A DNA stretch of 64,000 nt from the NCBI GenBank assembly GCA_018398805.1, contig JAGFBZ010000703.1, positions 496,001 to 560,000 of the forward strand. Reading direction: 5' to 3'. Shown one piece after another: positions 12,701 through 25,041 of the stretch; position 1 is the first letter of the stretch; the number at the start of each line of letters is the position of its first letter. The position numbers were made by a program, and so were the translations under genes. Source of the stretch: Hirundichthys speculiger (taxonomy: Eukaryota; Chordata; Actinopteri; Beloniformes; Exocoetidae). Under the pieces are notes generated by a model. That model saw only the letters and a program-made list of their open reading frames with translations. It ran no database searches and was not told where the DNA came from.

Positions 12701-14165
12701 AGGGGGGGGGAGAGGGGTGGGGGGTGGGGGGGATGAGCTGTCCTCAGATCAATAGGGGCCATCAGTATCAGTGGAGCCTCGACACAGTGGCCAGAAGAGT
12801 CTCAAAGACAACTCTAAGGGGCCGTTCTCAACAATCTTGACACTTGAAATGGTCGCGTTTGAAAAATAAACCCCCACCATTCTGGGTAGTAATGTATTTT
12901 TGACTTTGAGTCATATATGACGAATAAACAAAGAGAGCTTTCTGCTTCTTTTAGTCAAACAGTAGAAGCATTAACAAGCATACATATTGCCACAAGCCAG
13001 AGTTTCCTATTTTGTGTTAATAAGACTCCTCTAGATCAATTTCTTCCTGAGATGACCCCGTGATAATGGTTAGATTACCTCTTGCTATCTCTCCACAGAT
13101 ATCATTTCACACTCGAGTCAGTGTGAGCAATGATCCCCTAATGGCTCGCTGTACTTAAAGCCGCCGCCACCGTGAGTGGTCCTGTTAGCGGTGACCTCTT
13201 ACCTCTTCACAGGTTCAGCCCAACAACTTGACCCTCCTCAAGTGATCACCTGATAGCCGCTGCTGCGGTTTAACACTAAAGACTGTTGGAGCTTTAAAGT
13301 GTGTGCAGCAAATTATTTTGTTTTTAATCCAACTTGGCGGGTGAAATACTTTACTGATGTATATAAGAGGAATCTGTGGAGGAGCAGCGTTATCTCGAGC
13401 TTCTCAAGGGCTAAACATCTACTACGGCCTATGCTTCTTTACTTTCATTTTCTATATATAGTCTAGATACATAAATATATAGTATACATAGTCTAAATAG
13501 AATATGTAATATGTTAATATTACATTTAATAAAGATATGAGGAGGAGCAAACCTACGTCCAAGGAAATTAGTGACTTTTCCAGCATAAATGAACAAGCAG
13601 ATTCTGATGATAAACAAGATGACAAAGAAAATCTAATTTCTCCAAGAAATATAGATTAATATTATATTCTGCTGTGGTTTTCCAATATATATCATTGTGT
13701 TTAAAATGATGCAATGTAAAAGTAAATTCAACAGTGGCTGTAAATCCTGTAAACTGCCCTTTAGTTGAAACAACTTGTGGTTATTTCGGTATATTTCATG
13801 CAGAACTCTTAGTTACTGAGAGTTTAGAGCAATCTTCCATGAACTTCATCTCTATTTCATTTTTAGATGTTTGGGGGTTTCCTGACATGTTCTCCCGGAC
13901 ATAAATCTCCCTCACAGCATTTAAATGAGATTCATATCTGGGATGTGACTTGACAATTCCTTTATCTTTTGTTTCTTCCTTGGTGGATTTGCTCATGTGC
14001 TTATCATTCATTACTCTGTTCAAAGGTCAGCTTTCAGTCCAGTTTCTTTTTTTTTTTTTTTTTGGACTAATATCCTCACATTTTCAATTAACACTGCTAG
14101 ATATGACACAGAAACCATAAGGTTAACCAAATACTTTCCCCGAGGCAGTTAAACAACCTTTATGA

Positions 14166-14196
14166 TGTGACACCCAAAACGTTTTTGGGTGTCACA
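14166..14196. repeat. Perfect inverted repeat, 14-bp arms, 3-nt loop
   Basis: TGTGACACCCAAAA at 14166-14179 is exactly complementary to TTTTGGGTGTCACA at 14183-14196, with loop CGT. It is too short for a miRNA precursor. It may be a transposon-end remnant or a chance palindrome. Confidence 0.85.
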
Positions 14197-14948
14197 CTTT
14201 TTTCTCATTTTTTATCAGTTCAATTATCAGCTGAAATGTGAGCAATGTTATCCCATGAAGTCCAACAAATGTAGTTTATTTTTGTATTTTATTTTATCTG
14301 CTCTGGTGGGAAAAACACAATCAATCAAAACTGATGGCTTCATCTTCAAGAGACTGACTCAAAGATAATAATGAAAATACCAAAATGTGCATATTAATGA
14401 ATAATTTAAACAAATATTTCAAAATATTCTACAATTGTTGAGATAATAAAATAAATAAATGACAATAAAATCAAAATGGTTTCAAATATTTTAAATAAAT
14501 CTAGGTTACTGGGTTACTTCCTTTTATCATTATTGAAACTGTGAGTAACAGTATAGTTTGAAACATTTTAATGTTCCACTCATGAATTACAGTTCAGGCC
14601 AAATATTCATATGAAATAAAACCTCTTAACTGGTTCTTGTTTTCCTGCTTAATGTCTCTATGTTTTGCTTCATTTAGAGTTCATGAATAGTTTGGTTATG
14701 ATATATGTGGTGTTTTCTATAACCAGGAAATTGAGACTGTCCACTTGTTTTATTTTGTTTATTGTCTTTCTCAAGTCATGTAAGAGTTAGGTTTCATCAT
14801 AATAAAGGTCTCTGACCTTCACAGTCATGTCTTACAGCTACTATAATTCAAATTAACGGATTTTGAGCTGCGCAATTATTAGCTTACATTCGCAAACATT
14901 TTTTTTTTTTTTTTGTAGGACCTCATTTAAGAAAAAAAAACTTTAGTC

Positions 14949-14949
<1 letters not shown>

Positions 14950-14977
<28 letters not shown>
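14950..14977. repeat. (AAT)n microsatellite
   Basis: About nine copies of a trinucleotide ATA/TAA repeat without interruption. Confidence 0.85.
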
Positions 14978-14981
<4 letters not shown>

Positions 14982-15994
14982 GGTTCCTACTTTTACTTTG
15001 ATTTTTGTTTTACTGCAGTCAGTAAAAATCCCAAGTATTTGTGTTTTGTTACACCAGTTTTTTTTTATTTTTCACATAACTTCATTCTTGGATGTTAGAT
15101 CAGTAACACATTTGATTGAAAAAAAAAATTGAAAAGTGGCAATTTAGCTCCAACAATCAGGTGGAAAAAGGTATATATCAACAAGTGATTGTAATAATGA
15201 TTTAGTCCAAAGCAGAAGCCCGAGTTTTCAAGGAGCAAAGTTAGCCAGAGGACCTCCACTTTGCCAACAAATGCAAAAAATGAGAAAATCATTAAAATGC
15301 TTAAATATAATGATCCTTGAAGAAAGTTATTGACACATTTCTTCACAGAGAGAGTATAATATTTAACTATTCAGGCTGGAGTAATCTCAGTGAGTAAAAG
15401 TGCAAACCTGGACCCTTTTAATCAGATCCCTCAAGTCACCACTGCTTCAAGATCCACCAGTTTATCAAAGCTGATGAAATCCACATGAGCAAGACATTAC
15501 TGACTGAAACCCTGATCCAGTAACTGCCATTTGAAGTTGCATCCACAGGTGCCAGTCAAACTAAACTGCGTAAAAAAGAAGAATTATATTACCGCTGTGC
15601 CTCCTTGTAGTAGTGGGTTCAGTTTTATGTTCATGGGTGTAGTCTCTTATGTTTCATTCCTTTTCTTTGCTGCAAAAATGTTGTCTGTACGTTAACTTTT
15701 ATCTGTGTAGCCTCCACACGCTCCGGAAGTAAACTGAAGGCATTTTATACATAATGCAAACAAGTTAAATGCTGCAATTCAGTCCAAGTATATCCAGTTT
15801 AATTCACTGTGTTGTAACTCATCTTATCCATTTCATTCCAACTGAGTCCAAAATTAAAAAATATGTCTCTTTCTGAAAGATCTGGCTTAAGCAAGGCTGG
15901 GAGTTAAGGTTTGGATGTATGAAGGAGCCGTGCTGGACTGAAGCCACAAGATAACAGAGTAGCTCTGTAACCCTCAGGGCAACACGACTGTTTT

Positions 15995-17010
15995 TCTTCA
16001 GCAGTTTCTTCTCTGTGGGATGATAGAGTTCTTATTTTTACTGTTAAAATGAGCAAACCTGCTGCTGATGTGTCTTTACCCACATGCTGCTGTGAAATCC
16101 ATCAACAGCTTGTACGATGGTACATACCCGCTGAGGAAGAGTTTAGGAATTCAGAAGATGGACTTCAGCAGCATTTCTACCACTATAAGTCCACCACTAA
16201 GAGATAGTTGCTATCATTTTGTTGAATGGATCTGTGGTCCACTTTCTGTCGAAAGCCCATCCAGGAGCTCACAGATGTCTCCAGCCCACTGGAGACAGAT
16301 GTCTCTACCTGCACGTCCTTTCGTGCATGTTTTGCAATTTGACGCAAATTACTTGACTTCCCATGCCTGGCAACTACATTTTTTCTCTTTTTCACATTCT
16401 GTCATCCCTTTATGCCCCATGTGCATTGAATTTGCAAATGGTAGAACTTGCACATGGGAAGCAGCAATCTTTCATGTACAATGAGTGCAGCTCCTTCTGG
16501 CCAGTGGTTTTCACTGGCTACCAGTCTGGATGTGGCCAGCCGCTCTGGCATTATGACAAGACCTCTGCACAAGGATTGCCATCATGGAGTTGTTTTCTCA
16601 GCAGTGGAAAGTCAGATGAACCAGGAGGCAGGTTGCTCACAATAGATTTTAATTGCTGTCCTTTAAACATTTGTTTGCTGCGCCAGGTCTTAATGAGACC
16701 GTACCGTATCAGGGCTTTACCTGGAACGTGAAAGATGCAGTAACTGTGCCTCATAAATCTGAGAAAAAGTGGGAATTCTGGGAAAAAGCTTGGTCTGAAA
16801 CTGGAAACATAAACTGACCAGTGGTTTATGATCTGGTCTATAGTCTCCAGTGAAAACCTCAATATTAAAACTTCTTTCTGCACCTGTGCACACCTCTGCT
16901 CCGTCTCAGCCATGGACTGTGTTGTCTGTGCTACAGATCTCCACTGGTCTCTCTTTCTCTTGAGGACCATAACCTGGGCCCTTCATCTTTTGACCAAGGC
17001 CAAGGGATGA
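15995..17010 (-). pseudogene. Ty3/gypsy-like pol relic (RNase H to integrase)
   Basis: Read on the minus strand, conserved Ty3/gypsy pol blocks appear in the correct order but in shifting frames. An RNase H region at about 16970-16850 contains MAETEQRCAQVQKEVLIL. The downstream connection domain at about 16770-16720 reads RFMRHSYCIFHVPGKAL. Then come a zinc-finger-like SNCKTCTKGR at about 16315-16342, an integrase-core start SNYLLVVDL ending near 16186, and DFTAACG before a stop and RHISS near 16060-16105. The order matches gypsy pol (RNase H, H2C2 finger, integrase core). Frameshifts and stops interrupt it throughout, and no reverse transcriptase palm, gag or LTR was recognised. It is an old, dead fragment. 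Lineage within Metaviridae is uncertain. Confidence 0.85.
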
Positions 17011-17625
17011 TGACGTTTATCTCTACACTGGGGGTCATTAAGTACTGAGGACTGCGTCAGCCTGATATGTACCTAGAAAATGTTAAAAGAACTGACAACA
17101 ATCACCCATACTGTCACACGTTTTTAGATAAATTTGCACAAGGACATTTGGTTGGAAAAAAAACAACACCTGAGATGTTTACTTGTTCACTCAAAGCAAT
17201 AAATTGTTTTAAGTGTTGTGGGAGGAAATGTCAGTTATAAAGTGTTCAACATCCCAACATTTTTATGCAGGTTTCAAATGCAGTATGGAAGTATGGCAGA
17301 TTTACAGATGAGCTGAAGGTGAGACGACAACACTTTAACATCTTGGGTTGATTTACACTAAATTTCAGGTTTAGTGTGTGCGCTCTAAACTATCCCGGTT
17401 TGTTATGATGTGGGCTTGTAAGAAATAGTTTAACTCTAACTTCTGAAGAACAATAGTATTTTAAGGAAGCCCAATATTTCATCAGTTACAGTTATTTTTT
17501 ACTGAATATGAAATAAAAGTCTACTAACCCTCAACTAAATGTTTTTCCCTCCGCGTGCTTTGCATAAAAGAACCTAAATTAAATAAACTAAAAGTAAAGA
17601 ATAAAGTAATGTAATGCAACATGAG

Positions 17626-17702
17626 ATATATATATATATATAGATATATATATATATATACTATATATACATATATATATATATGATATATATATATATA
17701 TA

Positions 17703-17747
<45 letters not shown>

Positions 17748-17763
17748 ATATTGAGATATAGAT
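17626..17763. repeat. (TA)n array
   Basis: About 138 bp of near-continuous TA with occasional GATA/CTAT interruptions. It adjoins an unresolved unit to the right. Open frames through it are artefacts. Confidence 0.9.
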
Positions 17764-18581
17764 AGAGCATTCGGTGAAGATTTATTTGTCGATCGTCGGG
17801 AGAATTAATGATTAATAATCAATTAATCATTAACATTTTTATATTGAAAACTATCACAATTATTCCCGATATCGCGTGACGTTTGTTTTCCCCTTTGGCC
17901 TGGTTGCTATGGCCTGGTTGCTATGGCCCGCGCATGCCCGGATGTGTTCAGTGGCCCGGATGTTCATGGTCGAGAATAACATAACAGACATTTCCTTTTT
18001 CTTTTCTTTAAAAAAAAAACAACGATAATAAAAGAAGAGATATCCAGTAGACTACTTAACAAGGACAATTTATATCCTATTATATCAAGGCGCCAGTATT
18101 ACAGGCTTTTTGTTTCTTAAAAAGATGCGCTTGTTGTGTACTTGATGTGCGCTGCAGCTCCTTCTGGTCCGTGCTAACACTGAGTTGAGGCTAGGCTAGG
18201 CTAGGCTAGGCTAGAGGCTAGAGATGAACCGCCTCCACCGTCCTTTACAAGGCTTGGATGCGCGTTGTTCGAGTGATACATCATGGTCGTTGTCGATTAA
18301 TTGTATTTGTAATTTGCATTGCAGTGATTGTAGTACACTTGGTCATTTTCTAAACGAAAATGGTCCGACGCCACACTTCACCACGACCGCTTCATGATTA
18401 GGCGATGACAGAAGCTTGCATGTAGCAACTGAGGCCAGCCAGGGTAGGGTGATGGTGAAATGTTGCCCCCTGCTGCCAAATTTCTATCGGTGTCACAGCG
18501 AAATGCATCGCATTGTTTGAGGACGTGCACTAATAACCTACATTTGGATTGCAAAAAAAAAAAAAAAAAAACATTCGGTTC
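17764..18581. other. Unresolved unit between two TA arrays (possible transposon)
   Basis: About 0.8 kb lying between (TA)n at 17626-17763 and TA sequence at 18582-18595. It includes ATTAAT-rich sequence near 17805-17840, a CpG-containing part with a perfect tandem 14-mer GGCCTGGTTGCTAT at 17897-17910 and 17911-17924, a (GGCTA)5 array, and an A19 run near 18553. Layout resembles the neighbouring hAT-type copies in TA arrays, but no convincing inverted ends were found. Confidence 0.35.
18189..18213. repeat. (GGCTA)5 pentanucleotide array
   Basis: Five perfect tandem copies of GGCTA. Confidence 0.9.
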
Positions 18582-18595
18582 ATATATATATATAT

Positions 18596-19729
18596 TAGGG
18601 CTGGGCAAGTTAATGCGTTATCATCGCGTTAACTCATTAATTTATTTTCACCGACATTTATTTTATCGTGTGTTAATGCATGTTGCTCACATGATTTTGT
18701 TTTGAAAAGTCTGTAACTGGCAGCTGCGGAACCGGAAAAGACTTAGCAGGTAAACATGCGGTAAAGCTAAAACAGCCATGGAGAGCGGTAAAAATCTGTG
18801 TACTTTACAGTTCGGGTAGCAAATCAGGTAGCAATATTAACAATCCTGTCTGAAAAAAAAAATTCTGGACTGCAACAAAACGTTTGCATCATTCCTCCAT
18901 GTTCCATCAGATCTGCTCCATGTGTTCACTGTCCTGCTGTTCTCTAGCTGGTTACTGCAGTGCGGCTCCATCTAGTGGCACAGATGTGTAATGACAACAG
19001 AAAGTCCAGTCCTCCATTATAAAACAAATTTAGTTCTGTGGCCTGTTGTTCATTTTATATTTTTGACCCAAGTCTAAAATTTAAATATTAAAAAAAACAG
19101 GCATTTTTTTCGTTTTTTGTGTTAGATTAAAAAAACGAAAAAACAAAATAAAATGTCACTTTTTAAATTTTTGGTATTTTTGATTGACAATTGAAAATGG
19201 AAAGAATGATTGATACACAGATTGGTAAAGTTACTGAACTTTAACATGGACATTTTTATTTTAAAGTTCTCCCAGACGGAGGATTCAACAGAAACAAGGT
19301 TATTTGTAACAACTGCCAAGTTGAACTCCCCGTTAAAAGTTTCTGCTGTTACCTCAGAAATTACCTGTTTTAATGTTATGATTGTGCTGAGACACAATCA
19401 TATTGTGGGATTTTCTTTGTAGACTTTTTTTTTTTTTTTTAATTTTTTATAAAAACAGGATGACATTAATGCCCTGGCAGTGGCAATAAGCTTTATTTTA
19501 TTTTACATTTTTTAAGATGATATTTACACTAAATATATGTTAATGACAAGTGCTGATGTTAAAACTGTTTGAACAACAAATATTATGGCACTTTAGTTCA
19601 TATTGCAGGAGAACATTTAAATAAAAGTGCATTTTACACTACTTTTAAATTCATTATTTAATTTTGCGTATACAATGTGATTGATCATGATTAATCAGGG
19701 AAATCATGCGATCGCGATTAAATATTTGC

Positions 19730-19731
<2 letters not shown>
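18596..19731 (+). mobile_element. hAT-type element, TAGGGCTGGGCAA family, copy 1
   Basis: Begins TAGGGCTGGGCAAGTTAATG directly after a TA tract and ends in ...AATATTTGCCC against a second TA tract. The last bases of the right inverted end are lost. It shares both subterminal sequence and ~250 bp of interior with the inverted copy at 48569-49272, including the stretch with CATGTTGCTCACATG at about 18679 and the block at about 18900-19010. Near 19284-19350 one frame reads KVICNNCQVELP, resembling the first half of a BED zinc finger (C-x2-C), before a stop. Coding is dead. Superfamily is inferred from the termini and the BED-like remnant. Confidence 0.75.
19284..19371 (+). pseudogene. BED-type zinc-finger remnant
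   Basis: A short plus-strand frame reads DGGFNRNKVICNNCQVELP and ends at a TAA near 19371. The C-x2-C pair in a KVxCxxC context is typical of BED fingers at the N terminus of hAT transposases. The His half of the finger is not present in recognisable form. It sits inside the TAGGGCTGGGCAA element. Confidence 0.5.

Positions 19732-19777
<46 letters not shown>
19732..19777. repeat. (TA)n array
   Basis: TA array abutting the truncated right end of the 18596-19731 element, followed by a T18 run near 19781-19798. Confidence 0.9.
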
Positions 19778-19778
<1 letters not shown>

Positions 19779-19799
19779 CGGGTTTTTTTTTTTTTTTTC

Positions 19800-22700
19800 A
19801 CAGACAAAATGTTACCCACAACATGTTTAAGTGTTTTAAAATTTAAGGTTAAAGGTGTTTTAAACTTTTTTCTGTAAAAGCAGATGTTTTTTTTCTAATA
19901 ATTACTATCCCAGCGACTTGACATGAAACATTTCTTATAAAATTTCATCTTCACATGAACAAAAACTTTGGTTTTTATGTTTAAACAGTTTGTGAGAAAA
20001 AAACCTGCCTGACCTCAGATGTCCTCGTCTGCTTGAGCGTCTGTCATTCCATGAAGGATCAAATATGGCTGAGGTTAAAAGTGAGTTCAAGACATTTTAA
20101 AAAATAACACTTGGCCAGAAACCTAAGCTAACTACAGAACAAATAAATTGGACCAGTTTCAATACTTTTACCATTTGTAGTCATTGTTGACTTTCGTTTA
20201 AGTCACAATACACATTCTGTCCCACAGCTAGTGTGGACGTCAGGGTGGCTGCCCGCTAGAGACTGCAACACAGCATTTGGAAAACATGTCATGCACAAAG
20301 AGGTGGCTTGTAAAATTAAATGACAGTGAGGTTTTTGTGTTCCTGATATGTTACATGAACATACCACTAATTAGTAGAGATGAAGAAGAGGTGTAAAACA
20401 GTGTGGCATGAGGAATGGTCATCAAGTCTAATCCTTCTTCCTGTAACAGTTTTAAGGCTGTCTCACTAAAAATCTGAAAAAAAGAATAGAAATAACATTA
20501 TAAAAGCTGTGAGAGAGGTCTATATTTCATATTTAAGCATCTGTTTTGATCAATAGTGTGAGTGTGTAAAGCTAATGTTTGGGCCAGCAGCTGCGAGGTG
20601 AGCATGGGAATAAAGCTGAGAGGAGACAAGCGAATCATGCAGAGATTTGGTTTCAGCTGTGCTGTTTTCACAGGGTAACATCTTAAGCCTAATAATTTCA
20701 TTTATTATTATTTTTTTTTTAGCAGTTTTCATTAATCTGACTGTGGTAAAATTGTCATTGTACTCCTGATGAGGTTTTGTGTGAGAATTAACACTCACCT
20801 TGACCTGTGACTCACGCTCTCAAACACGCATAAAATTCTAATTATATAGAGAGATTATAACGTTTTTAAATATGATTGCAGCATTTAATACACTTTAAAA
20901 GTTGTACATGCCGGTAGACTACCCCCCACACCACCGCCGCCACAACATTCCTAATTAAAGCTTAGAGAGGATTTGTCATCAGTGTGCTTCAAGCATGTCC
21001 TAATTCTCATTTTCATAAAACATCTGTGAAATAGTCTATATTTAACACATATGATGGATATTTATGTACTTTGTGTGCTTGTCTCATGGACGTCTTCATG
21101 TGCTGTATGTGTGCCGTCGGCGCAGTTTTGGGGCTCAAGCACCCTTTCAAGCATCGATGAGAGGCGAGTCGGGGATGCAGAGTGTGCCCTGATATATGAG
21201 ACAAAGACCGAGCAGAAGAGACGAAGGGAGAGGCAGAAAGAGGAAGGGAGACGGAGACGATGAAGGAGAGGTGAAAAATGATTCTGGACTTTGTCAGAGA
21301 AATCAATTGAGTAACATACAGACACAGTGAGCAAATTGGGTGATGGCCCTCATGTCCTCCCTCTTCTTAACAAGAAGCACTGAGGCATGGGGGTAAATAA
21401 AAGAGACATCTCTCTCTTTCCATCTTTCTTACATTTTCTCAGTTCTACATTCTCATTCTTCTAGCTGCTCTGCTATTTCACCCTCTTGTGATTATCAGTT
21501 TGTTTTTTTTTTACTCTCTTTTGCATCTCTCTGCCCTGTATCAATACATTTATGCGACTCTGGTTTCCGCATGTGTGCACATTGTGCACGTGTGTCCAGG
21601 GATCTGATGTAATCTGAGAGGCCTGTCCTCTGTTCCCCGGTTTGGGAGAGGGCAACCAGAGGTTGTGCTGTGGTATGCCTGTACTTTGTGTAAAACAATG
21701 CGAGCGGGCGGGCGTTGGGAGCTTTGAGGTATTCTGCAGGTGTCGCGGAGAAGGACCCTTCTGTAGCTGCGTGTCTTGGGCCCAATCTCCACAAAGCTGC
21801 CTCTCCCCCTGCCAGATGGACCCATGCTTTTCCCCACACTCTTGCTCTCACAGCTAAGACCTGGGCTTTTCTCCCTCCTTTTTTTTTTTTTTCTCCCCCT
21901 CCCTACAAAAGAAAAGCGCTTTGGCTGCTAGAGAGCCACAGCTGAATGTTATGGTGCTGCTTCTTTTGCCAAGCTGATTTTATGATTCAAAGGGACAGAG
22001 CGCATGGAAATGCTGCTTTTGAGCTGTGTCGCCGCTACGCCTTTCTAGATGCAAGTTTGTATTGGCAGATATGTTTGTCACACTAATATTTCCCTTCCCA
22101 GTGTGAAATCTCAATAATATACCGACTTTCAGAGAAACATGGCTTAGTGTGTTTGGAGTGAGTCTGGAGCAGATCTTCTGGGGTCTAATTCCTTTAAGGC
22201 CTGAATAAGGTGGCACTGAACGTGATCATTTTGCCTGCACACATCATGAGCTCCACGCAGGGCTGGGCGTTTGGTGGTAGGGTGCATGCAGGTGAATATA
22301 TGCCAATGCACACAAACACAGGCGCACGTGATCTGGCACGTATACATCCAAGCACAAAATTCATTAGACTGAAAAAGGAGTCCTCCCCCTTGCCTTAAAT
22401 AACTGAACGAAATGCACCACAACTTCTGTTGCACGACCCTGTTATAGCTACATCTCGCACTAAGCAGGAGGGAGCAGACTCACTCCAGGGACAGAATTAA
22501 CATGCAATTTCCCTCTTCTCATTACAATTCAATAAAAGCCAATCTGCTTTTACCTTTAGAGCAGTGTTTTGGGTGGATGCTTTCAGGGGGCCCCACTCCA
22601 CTCTGAGCCCAATTAAGAACATTTAAACATATTAAAATCTCCCAAGCTCTTCACTGTCCTGATTACTGCTTAAATATAATCTGCTTTTATATCCTCTCTC

Positions 22701-24945
22701 TGCCTCTTTGATTCATTTTTCCTCTAAAATTATATCCATCAGTGATGATTTTTTTTTTTTTTTCCCCTCTGGAGAGGATTCAGGGTTGGCTGAGTAAGTA
22801 TCTCTACCTTTCATGCAAAGATTTAACTCCCAAGTGGACACTAAACTCTGGCTGTCTCAAAGTTTCTCACACATACTGTGCCTTTTGTTAACAGTCAGCC
22901 ATTATTGCTCAGGACAATAACACAGTCGTCTCCATAGTGTACCATATTCAGATTTCCACCCGCTGCAATTCTTACTTCCTCGCAGCTTTGATGAGGATAT
23001 GTGTGTTTAAAGGGGCGCATGGATAAATGCTGTTGCGCTGGATGTTTCAGCCTAAACGTCTCCACGGGCCTGCCGTTGTTCTGTCACATCCATCACAACA
23101 AATCCATTTTGCTCATCTGCATCACCAGTACGTCCAGGGCTAAATGGCCCCAAGTCAGATTCAAGTGTGAGGTCCAAATGAGCGTCCACATAAATCCACG
23201 TTCACTCGTTATTTACATGCATTATTTTCATTTTCACTTGTTCAGTTAACTTTCCCAAAAGATCAATCTATCAGCATTATAATATACTTCCTTTTTATTA
23301 TGTGGAAACTATAAGGTTCTGCAGCACAAAAATTCAACTATCAAATGTACAGTTATCTATATTTATATATATGTGTGTGTAGCTCTTTGTACAGTTAGAA
23401 GCCATCCTGACACTCTTCGATACAAACAACTAGTCTGGTAGCTCAGGATTTGACTTTGATTTCTAGGGGACAGTAACAGCGGCCGCAGAGGAAACTGCCT
23501 TTGAACGCCACATGATAGGCAAACAACCAATCGAACAAATGAAGCATGTGACACAGGCACAGCGACAACTAGACTAACATCAACAAAACAGGAAAAAATG
23601 GCATGCAGTGGAAAAGGAGCGCTGGTGAATGAATGTTATTGGTTTTGCAGTAAAAACGTACTGATCCAAGGTGTTAATTAGCAAGTATGAAGACGTCTTG
23701 GTTGTTTTAAATAGAGGATGCTACCACACGTGGCACATGAATGGGCTGCAGGCTAACTATTAAACTTCTATTAGTGGACAACCTGCTCAATTACACTTCC
23801 TAATTGTGTGTCAGCATAATTAAGTATTAACTGAGAAATGGGAATGGTTCAGGACAAAGAAAATTTTTCAAACTGAGGGAGGTTAAAATGGATGCACTAT
23901 AATAAGTAAAAAAGTTAACATCCATAGAAATACCACACAAAATATAACCAAAGTTGTGTATTTGTCAGATGCATTATCATGACATGAACAGTTAAATAAC
24001 AGACTCATTACTGTTACCTCACTGAAAATAAAGAACACCATTCTGCTCATATATGCCCACTTAAAGACAGACAGAATTAAAAACAATATAAAAGTCTGGC
24101 TCATTAAAATCACAGGAACTATTTTTTGACTTCATTTAACTTCTCAATCTGAGTGGAAACAAATGTTGCAGGAGAGAAGATTTATGAGGTGTGCAAACCA
24201 CATTTAAGGGCTCACTGTGCATGATAACTTTGAATTGTTTTAACCCTCTTCAATTCTCTCCAGCCTATTCTGAGATATCCTTTGGTGTTTTATTTTACTT
24301 AGAGGGATTTATGTATTTTGACCTCTGTATATTCTACTTTCTGTCTGCCAGCCAAACTGCAACAGTGGGTATGGTAAGAGACAGCCAGGAATAAGCTACC
24401 AGGATAATGAGGAGGATCCACTGCCTGACTCAGGTCTGTTAACAAATCTGCCAAGCCCTGATGCCCCCAACTGGTCTCGTTGGCAGATTTCAGAAGGCCT
24501 GCAATAGTTTGGCTTGCATGGGAACAGTTTGGGACAGAGCATACAAAACCTGGCAATTTAGTTACCTGGATGTGATTTAGTTTAATGATTTGTCATCAGA
24601 CATTAATGTGACTTTGATATATCTTCGTTTCCAAACTCTACAATGGAGCTATAACAGCTACTTGAGTCCTGCAAAGCGTAGCAGAGAACCAGTAAAATAC
24701 TGGGACTGGCATGAGAGGAGAAGCTTTGTTAAGTCATTTTCACACTGCACCTGTTTAGATTGTCCCAAAGGAGTTTTGGTCATGAGTGCGGTTCATTTGG
24801 GTCAGTGTGAACACAACAACGGTACAAACCTAACGTACCAAGAGCGTATCGAGATCGAACCAAGAGCGTCATCAGCTATCATCAAACTTGCGGTCCATTT
24901 GTGGTGCGAAAGGACCTCAGGCCGAATCAACTACAGGGTGTAGAT
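19800..24945. other. Unique non-coding DNA; no gene recognised
   Basis: No domain, RNA gene or transposon terminus was recognised in about 5 kb. Overlapping open frames on both strands near 21.5-21.9 kb reflect local GC content and have no recognisable composition. AT-rich non-repetitive sequence near 22.49-22.75 kb resembles regulatory DNA in texture only. The part at 24.60-24.95 kb may belong to a dispersed fish repeat but its ends are not visible. Confidence 0.45.
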
Positions 24946-25041
24946 CACAGGTAGTTGACTAGACAGCGCGTGGTTTAGTGGTAAGGCTGTCGCCTACCGA
25001 ATGGGAGGCTCAGATCCCGGTTGCATCTGGAAGGGCATCTG

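Larger units (their letters stand above)
12841..15990. other. Unique AT-rich non-coding DNA; no gene recognised
   Basis: No domain, RNA gene or transposon terminus was recognised. It contains a 14-bp-arm hairpin at 14166-14196 and an (AAT)n array near 14950, both listed separately. Parts of 15.4-16.0 kb may be a decayed extension of the gypsy relic to the right, but I could not identify domains there. Confidence 0.45.

Noticed and set aside
14166..14196. miRNA precursor
   Set aside because: The stem is only 14 bp with a 3-nt loop, too short.
16068..16484. 138-codon plus-strand open frame
   Set aside because: It overlaps the minus-strand gypsy pol relic, whose motifs explain the DNA.
24970..25035. 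Functional tRNA gene
   Set aside because: The A box is acceptable but the B box is degenerate and no cloverleaf closes; best read as a SINE head.
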